A stretch of 19,105 nucleotides of DNA from Syntrophaceae bacterium UBA6255 (GCA_002441205.1 DJVN01000139.1:3085-22189); one strand, 5' to 3'. Positions 7,340 through 14,882 are shown, counted from the stretch's first letter. Program-made: numbers and translations. The notes: generated from the sequence alone by a model not told the origin.

Positions 7340-8062
7340 CTAAAAATTAAAAGAATCGCCAAAATAAAATTTTCGCGCCAGTTCGCTTTGAGATATTTCT
7401 TCCGGAATCCCTTCAACGAGGATAGTCCCTTCATTTACAATATAAGCCCGGTCACAACAGGAAAGCGTCTCCCGCACATTATGATCTGAAATAATCACGC
7501 CGATGCCTTTCAATTTCAGTTTTTCAATTATTCTCTGAATATCAGCCACGGCCAGCGGATCAATGCCTGCGAACGGCTCGTCTAAAAGGATATATTTAGG
7601 TGAAGTCACCAACGCCCTTGTTATTTCCACTCGTCTTCTTTCCCCGCCGGAAAGAGAATAAGCCTGATGTTTAGCCAATGCAGTCAGATCAAGTTCATGA
7701 AGAAGCTCCTCTAACCGTTCCTTTCTTTCGTTTTCCTGCAAATCAAGCGTTTCCAGAATGGCGAGAATATTTTCTTCCACAGTAAGCTTGCGAAAAATCG
7801 ATGGTTCCTGCGGCAAATAATTCAGGCCATTGCGTGCCCTTAAATACATGGGTAATTCAGTAATATTTTCACCATCCAGAAAAATTTCTCCTCCATCAGG
7901 TTTAACAAGGCCTACAATCATATAAAAAGTCGTTGTCTTTCCCGCGCCATTGGGGCCAAGTAAACCAACAACTTCACCCGGTGAAATTGATAAATTAACC
8001 TGATTGACTACTTTTCTCTTGTTATAAATTTTTATTAAGCCTCTTGCCAACAAATCACTCAT
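7340..8062 (-). CDS. lptB: LPS export ABC transporter ATPase LptB
   Basis: Cytoplasmic ATPase that, with LptF and LptG, extracts LPS from the inner membrane and pushes it along LptC-LptA-LptD to the cell surface. The 240-aa protein has all ABC motifs: Walker A GPNGAGKTT (36-44), Q-loop YLPQEPS (83-89), signature LSGGERRR (137-144), Walker B YILLDEP (157-163) and the switch histidine in SDHN (H194). The long match to the LptB/YhbG type (FAGIDPLAV, FYFGDSF ending) sets it apart from other ABC ATPases. A strong GAGGAG lies 17 bases upstream of the ATG and seems to serve a two-codon ORF (8067-8075) instead. LptF and LptG are not in the window. Confidence 0.96.
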   Translation of the reverse strand: MSDLLARGLIKIYNKRKVVNQVNLSISPGEVVGLLGPNGAGKTTTFYMIVGLVKPDGGEIFLDGENITELPMYLRARNGLNYLPQEPSIFRKLTVEENILAILETLDLQENERKERLEELLHELDLTALAKHQAYSLSGGERRRVEITRALVTSPKYILLDEPFAGIDPLAVADIQRIIEKLKLKGIGVIISDHNVRETLSCCDRAYIVNEGTILVEGIPEEISQSELARKFYFGDSFNF

Positions 8063-8066
8063 AATA

Positions 8067-8075
8067 TTACGGCAT
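8067..8075 (-). other. Two-codon minimal ORF with strong ribosome site before lptB
   Basis: ATG CCG TAA (Met-Pro-stop) is preceded by GAGGAG (8080-8085) four bases upstream and ends five bases before the lptB ATG. The only strong ribosome site in the lptA-lptB gap is placed for this mini-ORF rather than for lptB itself, so lptB may depend on re-initiation. It may equally be coincidental spacing. Its role is unknown. Confidence 0.3.
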
Positions 8076-8086
8076 CAAACTCCTCA

Positions 8087-8638
8087 TTATTTTGTTTCCG
8101 TTTTTTTTATATCCTTAGGATATATAAGAGCTTTGACCGGCTTCTCGGTACTGCCCTCCACCGTTCCCCTGTTTTCACCAAGAAAAACTATTACTCTGTC
8201 TCCTTTGATGTAATTTTGACCGTCTTTTAGCGTCGCATTGCCTATCATGACCACTTTATTGTTGTCCCGGTAATATATTGCTTCATCTCCCGTGGCTATT
8301 CTTGTTTCATGATATAAATAAACATTCCCTTTTGCTTCTATTCTTTCCAAATCACCGGAATTTTGAGTCTCTATTTTTCCGATCTTATTTTTTTTATCAG
8401 ATTCTGTTGTAAAATACAGAAAAAGTTTATCTGATTTCAGAAGACTATTGCCGTGCTTGATTTTAGCGTTACCTGAAAAAACAACAAGTTTCTTATCCTT
8501 AATAACCTCCATCCGGTTGGAAGTAATTTCCATCGGTTTGTCGGACAATTTTCCTAAGAAATGATTGTCAGCATAAACCTTAAAACTCAAGATTAAAAAA
8601 AACGTCAGAATGAGCACATAATGCTTTTTATGAAACAT
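8087..8638 (-). CDS. lptA: Periplasmic LPS transport protein LptA
   Basis: Forms the beta-jellyroll bridge that carries LPS across the periplasm between LptC and LptD. The 183-aa protein starts with a typical signal peptide (KK, then a hydrophobic stretch, cleavage likely after KVYA). It continues with the OstA/LptA fold: KPMEITSNRMEVIKD, SGNAKIKHG, KSDKLFLYF and repeated beta-strand pairs to the C-terminus. I chose the ATG at 8638 because GAGAG sits five bases upstream and it gives a clean signal peptide. A TTG at 8650, abutting the lptC stop, would add four residues. It lies between lptC and lptB with short gaps, a standard lptCAB cluster. Sequence divergence in this family is high, so context carries part of the call. 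Confidence 0.92.
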   Translation of the reverse strand: MFHKKHYVLILTFFLILSFKVYADNHFLGKLSDKPMEITSNRMEVIKDKKLVVFSGNAKIKHGNSLLKSDKLFLYFTTESDKKNKIGKIETQNSGDLERIEAKGNVYLYHETRIATGDEAIYYRDNNKVVMIGNATLKDGQNYIKGDRVIVFLGENRGTVEGSTEKPVKALIYPKDIKKTETK

Positions 8639-8650
8639 TGAAACTCTCAA

Positions 8651-9205
8651 TTAATTTATAATCGCCTTAACCATGGAGGGAATATTTAATTCCCCTTTAT
8701 TCACGTCGATAACCAATCCCTTTCCCGTTATTTTCATACGTTTATTTTTCATAGTAACAAGTGCTTCCGTATAAAATTTTTTCTCCTCATCGTCATATTT
8801 AATGTAATCGGTAGAAAATCTATCTCCATCATCCGAAGCAATAAGAACATTACCCTGTATCTCAATGCTCTTTTGATCCGTTATGATTCTGCCTGTGTCT
8901 GCGTTCATTGTGAAGACTTTACCATCGGAAGTCATCAGCATCATGCTCACCTGTTCTAAAACAGCAAGGTTTTGTTTCTTATCATAGATTGCGCTATCGG
9001 CTTTTACCTCCCATTTGGACTTTTTTTCTCCAACCTCCGTATAAACAAAATCCTTAATTTGAACGTCGGCACTATCCTGCAACGCTTTGAACACTGTTTT
9101 CGGTTTATTTACATTGATTTTGATGAAAACGACAACAGCAACAAGGAAAGCAAGGCATGCAATTGCTAATGAAGATATAATGATTATTTTTTTACTGAAC
9201 TTCAT
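8651..9205 (-). CDS. lptC: LPS export system protein LptC
   Basis: Bitopic inner-membrane protein that receives LPS from LptB2FG and hands it to LptA. The 184-aa protein has one N-terminal membrane segment (about 7-29, IIIISSLAIACLAFLVAVVVF). A periplasmic beta-jellyroll domain follows, with WEVKADSAIYDKKQNLAVLEQVSMMLMTSDG and later paired strands (IEIQGNVLIASDDGDRFSTDYI) typical of the LptC/YrbK family. Length matches the family (about 190 aa). It is the first gene after a strong promoter at 9248-9276 and has a short gap to lptA. The ribosome site is weak (GCGGAT). The call combines fold signature, membrane topology and position directly before lptA and lptB. Confidence 0.92.
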   Translation of the reverse strand: MKFSKKIIIISSLAIACLAFLVAVVVFIKINVNKPKTVFKALQDSADVQIKDFVYTEVGEKKSKWEVKADSAIYDKKQNLAVLEQVSMMLMTSDGKVFTMNADTGRIITDQKSIEIQGNVLIASDDGDRFSTDYIKYDDEEKKFYTEALVTMKNKRMKITGKGLVIDVNKGELNIPSMVKAIIN

Positions 9206-9247
9206 TTAAATCCGCAACATCTAATATTGGCATTATTCTTGCTTTTG

Positions 9248-9276
9248 ATTATAGCACTCTGATTGTCAGGTGTAAA
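9248..9276 (-). promoter_or_regulatory. Sigma70-type promoter for lptCAB-rpoN
   Basis: TTTACA (9271-9276) and a perfect TATAAT (9248-9253) lie 17 bases apart on the minus strand. Predicted start is near 9241, about 36 bases before lptC. The spacer holds a small inverted repeat, CTGA-TTG-TCAG on the plus strand (9259-9269), which could be an operator. This uncouples lptCAB-rpoN from the kdsA-kdsC transcript upstream. Confidence 0.65.
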
Positions 9277-9336
9277 GCAATAAGGACGACAAATATGGAA
9301 AAGTTGAGGAAATAATCTGACTCTTCCGGTTATTTA

Positions 9337-9867
9337 CTATTCAAGTTCATATCTGGCCGCGATTTCCGGCCATTTACCCTGAGCCTGCAGAATCATATCG
9401 CAAATCTCTCTCACCGCGCCTTTTCCACCTTCATGCTCAGATACATAATCAACTGATTTTTTAACAATATCAAGAGCATCGGCCACAGCAACAGAAAAGC
9501 CAACCTTCTTTAAAACCGGAACGTCAACGATATCATCTCCGATAAAAGCCACCTCATCGGCGGATAATTTTTGTTTTTTAAGAATTTTTTCAAATACCTC
9601 TTTTTTATTATAAACTTTCTGATAGACGTACTTTATTTCTAGATCTTTTGCCCGATACTCCACCACTTTTGATTTTCGTCCGGTAAGAATCGCCACTTTT
9701 ACACCATAACGCTGCAGTATTTTCAACCCGTGGCCGTCGCGGACATTGAAATTTTTGGTTTCACGCCCGGTATCGTCCATGATTATCCGACCGTCTGTCA
9801 TCACGCCATCGACATCCAGAATGAGCATCTTTATCTTTTTCAATTTCTCTTTAATGTTTTTCTTCAT
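9337..9867 (-). CDS. kdsC: 3-deoxy-D-manno-octulosonate 8-phosphate phosphatase
   Basis: Dephosphorylates KDO-8-phosphate to KDO, the third step in making the LPS inner-core sugar; a soluble, usually tetrameric HAD enzyme without a cap domain. The 176-aa protein shows the nucleophile motif LDVDGVMTDG (D18, D20), the KDO-specific NFNVRDGHGLK (39-49), the motif II threonine in AILTGRKS (T62) and motif III GDDIVDVPVL (110-119). The GGKGAVRE tail (147-154) is typical. It follows the unknown membrane protein gene by 47 bases; AGAAGGA lies 11 bases before the ATG. It is the last gene of the presumed xerD-to-kdsC transcript, because a separate promoter follows it. Confidence 0.95.
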   Translation of the reverse strand: MKKNIKEKLKKIKMLILDVDGVMTDGRIIMDDTGRETKNFNVRDGHGLKILQRYGVKVAILTGRKSKVVEYRAKDLEIKYVYQKVYNKKEVFEKILKKQKLSADEVAFIGDDIVDVPVLKKVGFSVAVADALDIVKKSVDYVSEHEGGKGAVREICDMILQAQGKWPEIAARYELE

Positions 9868-9914
9868 CTTTTCTATTATCCTTCTTAATTTTAATATATA
9901 AATTTAAGTTTCTT

Positions 9915-10490
9915 CTATTCTCCCTTTTTCTCAAAATTATGTTTCAATAGGACATAAAGGTAATAATTAAATACCAGAGATATTCCGAGGAGAAGCCATA
10001 CACCGAAAAGGAAGCTACCGTATATCCCCATGCCAAGGCTGGAACTTAACATGAGATGAACTCCCATTATGGAAGGTTCATTTGGCTGAGACACAAACAG
10101 AACAAACCGAAATACGAGTACTGAGAAAGGAATAAAGAGAAAGATTTTGACCTTACTCTTTTTTGAAGTTTGACGGGTCATCATAAAATTAATTAAATAC
10201 TCTCTGTCCAAAGTTAGAGTGAAACAAACGCTAATCACGGTATATATCATTGCCACTAAGTTAATTGCGGCAGCAGTAAAATATAGCTCCGGCATGGTGG
10301 CCGTCTTTCCTATTTCTGCTACCAATGGTATGAATCGTGCCGTAAAATCGGCAAAGGAACGTGCCCACGAATAATCAAGAATGTTATACGGAGTCAAAAG
10401 GGCAATTAAAATGTTTGTTGGTAAATAACTGAGAAGCAGAACTTTTGATAATACGTGAGTTTCTAAAACGGTGCCCTTTGCATTCTTCAT
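9915..10490 (-). CDS. Unrecognised integral membrane protein in the kdsD slot
   Basis: I do not recognise the family. The 191-aa product has four likely membrane segments: about 16-34 (VLLLSYLPTNILIALLTPY), 71-94 (AAAINLVAMIYTVISVCFTL), 115-133 (IFLFIPFSVLVFRFVLFVS) and 155-182 (GSFLFGVWLLLGISLVFNYY). A basic loop around 104-114 (RQTSKKSKVK) lies between helices 2 and 3, with a second charged patch at the C-terminus. No catalytic or metal-binding motif stands out. The ribosome site AGGAA is well placed, the start is 22 bases after kdsA and kdsC follows 47 bases later, so it is surely co-transcribed with KDO synthesis genes. In related bacteria this position commonly holds the arabinose-5-phosphate isomerase kdsD, which this protein is not. 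An envelope-related role is only inferred. Confidence 0.8.
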   Translation of the reverse strand: MKNAKGTVLETHVLSKVLLLSYLPTNILIALLTPYNILDYSWARSFADFTARFIPLVAEIGKTATMPELYFTAAAINLVAMIYTVISVCFTLTLDREYLINFMMTRQTSKKSKVKIFLFIPFSVLVFRFVLFVSQPNEPSIMGVHLMLSSSLGMGIYGSFLFGVWLLLGISLVFNYYLYVLLKHNFEKKGE

Positions 10491-10512
10491 TGATTGTTCC
10501 TATATATTGCGT

Positions 10513-11334
10513 TTAATCATTTTTTATCAGTTTGTCGATTTTCTTCAGCGTTGTTAGCAACTCTTCCATAGAATCCAGATATAAAGAATTGGCGCCGTCG
10601 CAAAGAGCTTTTTCGGGATTGCGATGCACCTCAAAAAAAATCCCATCAACACCTGCTGCAACAGCGGCACGCGCCAGATATTTAACCATATCCCTTTGTC
10701 CGCCCGATGAAGTCCCCTGTCCACCTGGTAGCTGCACAGCATGGGTTGCATCAAAAATCACCGGATAACCCATTTCTCGCATAATAGGCAAAGAACGCAC
10801 ATCAAAAACAAGATTGTTGTAACCGAATGATGCGCCTCTTTCGGTTATCATGATGTTGTCATTGCCAGCCATCTTCGCTTTTTCAATGATATTGAATACA
10901 TCCCAGGGGGCGAGAAATTGACCTTTTTTAACATTGATGACACGCGCTTTTTTCGCTATTTCGATGATAAAATCCGTCTGTCGGCATAAGAACGCTGGCA
11001 CCTGCACGACATCCAGTATTTTCGCGGCGGAATCAATCTCTTCAAAACGATGCACATCGGAGAGCACGGGAATATTCAACTCTCCCTTGATTTTTTCGAG
11101 TATGGCCAATCCTTTTTTCAGTCCCGGACCGCGATAGGATTTGATCGAGGTTCTGTTGGCCTTGTCATAAGAGGCTTTGAAGATTAATGGTATTTTCAAT
11201 TTAGCCGTTAGTTTTTTCAGATATCGGGCGGTATCCATCGCTGTTTTCTCATTTTCCAGAACACAGGGTCCGGCAATTAAAATAAATTTATTATTCTCTC
11301 CGGCAATAAAATCACCTATTTTAATTTTCTTCAT
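10513..11334 (-). CDS. kdsA: 3-deoxy-8-phosphooctulonate synthase, metal-dependent type
   Basis: Condenses phosphoenolpyruvate with arabinose-5-phosphate to give KDO-8-phosphate, the committed step of KDO synthesis in the cytosol. The 273-aa TIM-barrel protein carries IAGPCVLE (20-27), FKASYDKANRTS (52-63), DVHRFEE (93-99), APWDV (142-146) and the conserved HAVQLPGGQGTSSGGQRD segment (198-215). The first-strand motif has Cys24 where the metal-independent E. coli enzyme has asparagine. The other metal ligands H198, E235 and D246 are all present, so this is predicted to be the metal-dependent class. It starts six bases after the TPR gene stop, and its ribosome site (AGGGAG) lies inside the end of that gene, implying translational coupling. 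Confidence 0.96.
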   Translation of the reverse strand: MKKIKIGDFIAGENNKFILIAGPCVLENEKTAMDTARYLKKLTAKLKIPLIFKASYDKANRTSIKSYRGPGLKKGLAILEKIKGELNIPVLSDVHRFEEIDSAAKILDVVQVPAFLCRQTDFIIEIAKKARVINVKKGQFLAPWDVFNIIEKAKMAGNDNIMITERGASFGYNNLVFDVRSLPIMREMGYPVIFDATHAVQLPGGQGTSSGGQRDMVKYLARAAVAAGVDGIFFEVHRNPEKALCDGANSLYLDSMEELLTTLKKIDKLIKND

Positions 11335-11340
11335 GATTCT

Positions 11341-13356
11341 TCACTCCCTGTTTTTTTGCTGTGATTTCTCCTGCAAAAATTTAATTTTTAATCTTGGTAT
11401 TCTTTTCGCGGCCTTTGCCGATTCCGGATTAAGAGCGTATGCTTTTTTATATGTTTCCAGCGCTTTTTCATAAAGCCCTTTTTTCTCGTAAGTTTCACCT
11501 AGATTATCATAAATATCCGCGTCATCGCTGTCGAATTTTAAGGCTGTGTTATAATTCTTGATGGCCAGATCCAGATTACCGGCGGCGGCATATGCGTAAC
11601 CCAGATTGGCATAGGAACCTGCCTTTTTCGGTTCTAATTCCGCCAGTTTTTTATAATAAGTGATAGCCTTTGTATAATTATTTTCTTTCAAATATAAATC
11701 TCCAAGATTACTGATAACCACTTTTGTGCGCGGAGATATTTTCTCCAATCCGGCAATAGCCTTCTTCCTCATTCCCAACTTTTCATACGTATCCGCCATA
11801 TTTTGAAGAATCGTTGAATCTTTGGCGCCTAATTGGACTGCCTTTTCATAATTTTCAACAGATTCTTTATATCTTTTTATTTCTCCGTAGGCAAAACCAA
11901 GATTGGCGTAAACAGACACCTTTTTCGGCGATTTTGTCTTCAGTTTTTCATAATATTTTATGGCCGGCCAATATTTTTTATTTTTCAGCGCCAGATCGGC
12001 AAGACGCTCAATGGCATCGACATCACCGGGATTAATTTTCAACACATTTTCATATTCCCTGATCGCTTCGGAATACATTTTTTTTCTTTCATAAGCCGCT
12101 CCCAGATTAAAACGGATGGTCGGTTGCCGGGGATTTATCGCAACTGCTTTTTTCAAACTGTTTAGTTCTTCCTGTCCTTTGCCGCTTCCGCCATAGGCGG
12201 TGGCAAGATTCGTCAGAGCAACAGGGTGGCTGGGATTTTTTTTCAAAATTTCTTTATAACATTTCACTGCTTCATCATTTTTTTTGAGCTTCAAATAAAT
12301 ATCCCCGAGAGCAAAAAGCGCCTGCTCCGATTCTTTCGAATGATCAACGATATATCTATATTCCTCGATAGCGGAAGTCATCATTTTACTGTTTTTATAA
12401 GCTTCGCCCAGTTTGAATCTTGCCGGATAATTATCCGGCTCCAGCCGCACAGCTTCGTGATAATGACGTGCCGCCTGTGACCATAATCCTTTTTCCTCCA
12501 GGGCCAGACCGAGCCCCAAATAAGCTTCTGTTTCTTTAGGATTTGTTCTGACAATCTCTTTGAATATTTTGACAGCGTCATCATATTCCTTATTTTTTAT
12601 CTGGCATTTCGCCAATTCCAACATGGCCACTTTGTCATCCGGCTTAATATTCAAGACTTCCTTGTATAGCTTGATGGCTTCGCCCAATCGATTCTGCCGT
12701 GAGTAAATACCCGCAAGAATTTTGCGTACGCCGATATCGTTTTTGTTTTGCGATATCGCTATTTTCAGATATTCAATCTGCTGGCTGACATTGGAAGAAT
12801 CTTTGGCAAATCTGAACCAGTCCTGCGGCGTAATGATAATTTTCAGCGCAACATCATCTATTTTTTCATTCTGGTAATAAACCGACGCTGTATAATTGGA
12901 TACCACGCTGGAATTTTCAACAAAAGTGCCTTTTTTAATGACTTTATTGACGAAATCAATGCCTTTGAGCAAAACTCTAAAATCGTTTTCGTTTGCGCTG
13001 AAACCCTCAAATTTTATAGTTGTGTGTTTACCGGACAGATCATCACTGACAATGGATTTGACCACGAATTCGTCCTTATAAGTTATTTCCAGAGCATCTT
13101 TTTTGCCGACACGAATATCCTTGCCGTTTTTCTCCAGTTCCAGATAATAAAAGCGAGGCTTTGTCTTCAATGCATAATGGGAAAACGTATTTTTTATTCT
13201 GGCAGCCTGCAAAGTAAAAGAAGAAAATAATCTCGGATTAAAAAACAAAAAAACAACGACAACACAAACAACCGCGGCAATCGCAATGGTTAAATATTTT
13301 ACGGGAAATTTCATCTTTCCTCTTTGTTGTCTATCGTTAAAATGTCGATTTATCAT
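11341..13356 (-). CDS. Membrane-anchored tetratricopeptide-repeat protein
   Basis: A 671-aa protein of unknown specific role. A basic N-terminus is followed by one membrane segment (about 21-38) and a non-repeat domain (about 45-185). A nearly continuous array of 13 TPR units of 34 residues follows (about 207-646; one unit is shortened to 31), with canonical A/G, Y and P positions such as LGEAYKNSKMMTSAIEEY, then a basic tail. The array probably forms a superhelix that binds other proteins at the membrane; the side of the membrane is not certain. Two starts are possible: ATG 13356 (GAGG six bases before) and ATG 13314 (AGAGG four bases before, MKFPVKYLTIAI). It lies between xerD and kdsA and is coupled to kdsA, so an envelope-assembly role is plausible but unproven. 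Confidence 0.85.
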   Translation of the reverse strand: MINRHFNDRQQRGKMKFPVKYLTIAIAAVVCVVVVFLFFNPRLFSSFTLQAARIKNTFSHYALKTKPRFYYLELEKNGKDIRVGKKDALEITYKDEFVVKSIVSDDLSGKHTTIKFEGFSANENDFRVLLKGIDFVNKVIKKGTFVENSSVVSNYTASVYYQNEKIDDVALKIIITPQDWFRFAKDSSNVSQQIEYLKIAISQNKNDIGVRKILAGIYSRQNRLGEAIKLYKEVLNIKPDDKVAMLELAKCQIKNKEYDDAVKIFKEIVRTNPKETEAYLGLGLALEEKGLWSQAARHYHEAVRLEPDNYPARFKLGEAYKNSKMMTSAIEEYRYIVDHSKESEQALFALGDIYLKLKKNDEAVKCYKEILKKNPSHPVALTNLATAYGGSGKGQEELNSLKKAVAINPRQPTIRFNLGAAYERKKMYSEAIREYENVLKINPGDVDAIERLADLALKNKKYWPAIKYYEKLKTKSPKKVSVYANLGFAYGEIKRYKESVENYEKAVQLGAKDSTILQNMADTYEKLGMRKKAIAGLEKISPRTKVVISNLGDLYLKENNYTKAITYYKKLAELEPKKAGSYANLGYAYAAAGNLDLAIKNYNTALKFDSDDADIYDNLGETYEKKGLYEKALETYKKAYALNPESAKAAKRIPRLKIKFLQEKSQQKNRE

Positions 13357-13399
13357 TCATGGCCTCATTAAATATATATTAAATCACAAGTCATCTTCG

Positions 13400-13419
13400 T
13401 ATCATCCTCGAGGATGATA
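13400..13419. repeat. Perfect 20-bp palindrome across the xerD stop codon
   Basis: Half-site TATCATCCTC is followed directly by its reverse complement. On the minus strand it covers the last codons (His-Pro-Arg-Gly) and the TGA stop of xerD. No T-tract follows, so it is not a classical terminator. It could slow ribosomes or polymerase, protect an mRNA end or bind a protein. Confidence 0.7.
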
Positions 13420-14292
13420 TTTCTCATGAACTTCTCTTAATCGATCACGCGTTACATGCGTATAAATTTGTGTCGTCGAAATATCGGAATGCCCGAGCAT
13501 GACTTGCACCGTGCGGAGATCAGCGCCACCTTCCAGCAGATGAGACGCAAAAGAATGGCGAAAAGTATGCGGATAAACCTTCTTTTGAAGTCCTGCCTGC
13601 TTCGCATAACCGACAACTATTTTCCAGAACCCCTGCCTCGTAAACTTCCTGCCGAAACGATTTAAAAATAAAACATCCGTACCTTTTTTTTGCAGTAATT
13701 TCGGTCTGGTGTCTTCAACATAACGCCTGGTGCAATCGTAAGCTATTTTGCCGATAGGCACAATCCTTTCTTTTCCGCCCTTTCCCATAACAATCAAAAA
13801 ACCAACCTGCCAGTTGATACTATTCATTGTTAAACTAATCAATTCCGAAACGCGGATTCCGGTTGCGTATAAAAGCTCCAGCATGGCGGTGTTTCGAATA
13901 GCGACATCAGACTGCGTCCCGGGCTGTGCCAAAATAATTTTCATTTCCTCCTTGCTGATTGTGTCCGGCAATTTCATCCATACTTTAGCCAGTTCAATAT
14001 TGGCCAGGGGATTTTCTTCAATGATTTTTTCCCTGAGCAGATATTTATAAAATCCTCTTAAGGCGGCAAGTGCGCGGTTCATGGAATTTGCCGCCAACCC
14101 TTCGTCTCTAATCCGGGTCAGAAACTCGACAATAACATCAGGTGATATATCTTGCAGATCATCTATTTTTTTACTCTCCTGAAGAAAGAAAACAAAACGT
14201 CTCAAATCACGGCCGTAGGATTCCAGGGTATTTTGAGCCATGCCACGTTCAATCAAAAGATAATTAAAATAGTTTGTCAGTATTTCCCACAT
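13402..14292 (-). CDS. xerD: Site-specific tyrosine recombinase XerD
   Basis: With XerC, resolves chromosome dimers at dif beside FtsK. Starting at ATG 14292 the protein has 296 aa, the usual XerD length; the open frame runs on to a TTG at 14370 but that extension has no family counterpart. The N-terminal SAM-like core-binding domain spans about 1-90 and the catalytic domain about 110-290. In 296-residue numbering the catalytic set is R147 (ATGIRVSEL), K171 (GKGGKER), H242 and R245 (HTFRHSFASH), H268 (LGHSDIS) and Y277 (IYTHV). These are within two positions of the E. coli XerD residues. GADLRTVQVMLGHSDISTTQIYTH is XerD-like rather than XerC-like. It is probably the first gene of the TPR-kdsA-kdsC transcript. 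The ribosome site is weak. Confidence 0.92.
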   Translation of the reverse strand: MWEILTNYFNYLLIERGMAQNTLESYGRDLRRFVFFLQESKKIDDLQDISPDVIVEFLTRIRDEGLAANSMNRALAALRGFYKYLLREKIIEENPLANIELAKVWMKLPDTISKEEMKIILAQPGTQSDVAIRNTAMLELLYATGIRVSELISLTMNSINWQVGFLIVMGKGGKERIVPIGKIAYDCTRRYVEDTRPKLLQKKGTDVLFLNRFGRKFTRQGFWKIVVGYAKQAGLQKKVYPHTFRHSFASHLLEGGADLRTVQVMLGHSDISTTQIYTHVTRDRLREVHEKYHPRG

Positions 14293-14307
14293 AAGACTTT
14301 TTAACGC

Positions 14308-14347
14308 AAATAAGTCCACGAAGCAAAGTTTTTTTGTTGACTTATTT
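14308..14347. repeat. Inverted repeat between divergent xerD and rpiB
   Basis: AAATAAGTC (14308-14316) and GACTTATTT (14339-14347) are exact complements separated by 22 bases, in the 115-base gap between the two divergent start codons. The position fits an operator serving both genes. A possible plus-strand -35 box TTGACT (14337-14342) overlaps the right arm, but no strong -10 is properly spaced. Confidence 0.45.
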
Positions 14348-14407
14348 TGTAATATCGTAAAAATAAGCAACAGGGGATTAATATTGATGCCTCCGGGAGA
14401 ATAAACG

Positions 14408-14854
14408 ATGGGAAAAATTATTGTTGCCTCCGATCATGGCGCCGTTTCTTTAAAAAATGAAATCGTATCTTTTTTAAAAACAAAGAATTGTGAGATAAAA
14501 GACATGGGGGTTTACAATGATGATCCCGTAGATTATCCCGATATCGCAGTGCTGACCTGCAATGAATTTAAGAAAGGCGGCTACGATTTCGGCATTCTGC
14601 TTTGCGGCACGGGCATCGGGGTGTCCATTACGGCAAACAAAATCAAAGGCATTCGCTGCGCTTTAATTCATGATCTCTTTACGGCTGAAATGGCCAAGGC
14701 GCATAATGATGCTAATTTTATCGCTTTCGGCGGAAGAGTGAAATATTCGGTGCTTGTAACAAAAATGATAGAAAAGTTCATGGAGACAAAATTCGCCGGC
14801 GACAGACATTTACGAAGAGTGGAAAAGATGATGGAAGTGGAAAAAACAGTTTAA
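14408..14854 (+). CDS. rpiB: Ribose-5-phosphate isomerase B
   Basis: Interconverts ribulose-5-phosphate and ribose-5-phosphate in the pentose phosphate pathway. The 148-aa protein is full length for the RpiB/LacAB family. ASDHGA places the phosphate/substrate residues D9 and H10, the catalytic cysteine is C66 in LLCGTGIG, and HNDAN (99-103) and GDRHLRRVEKM (131-141) are typical. C66 supports RpiB rather than LacA or LacB. GGGAG lies eight bases before the ATG. It is divergent from xerD and followed after 28 bases by a methyltransferase gene, so probably heads a three-gene unit. Related enzymes also act on other aldose phosphates; whether it could make arabinose-5-phosphate for KdsA is speculation. 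Confidence 0.95.
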   Translation: MGKIIVASDHGAVSLKNEIVSFLKTKNCEIKDMGVYNDDPVDYPDIAVLTCNEFKKGGYDFGILLCGTGIGVSITANKIKGIRCALIHDLFTAEMAKAHNDANFIAFGGRVKYSVLVTKMIEKFMETKFAGDRHLRRVEKMMEVEKTV

Positions 14855-14882
14855 AATCATCCTTTCAGTTGAGGAATTTAAC

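Noticed and set aside
12748..13230. 160-aa plus-strand ORF opposite the TPR gene
   Set aside because: It is antisense to the N-terminal part of the TPR protein, rich in Phe/Ile as expected of the complement of Lys/Glu-rich coding sequence, and has no recognisable domain.
13361..13385. AT-rich TTAAATATATATTAAA stretch as a promoter or palindrome before the TPR gene
   Set aside because: It is low-complexity AT sequence without a matching -35 box and not a perfect inverted repeat.
14293..14370. N-terminal extension of XerD to the TTG at 14370
   Set aside because: The added 26 residues have no counterpart in XerD, and starting at 14292 puts the catalytic residues at almost the same numbers as in E. 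coli XerD.
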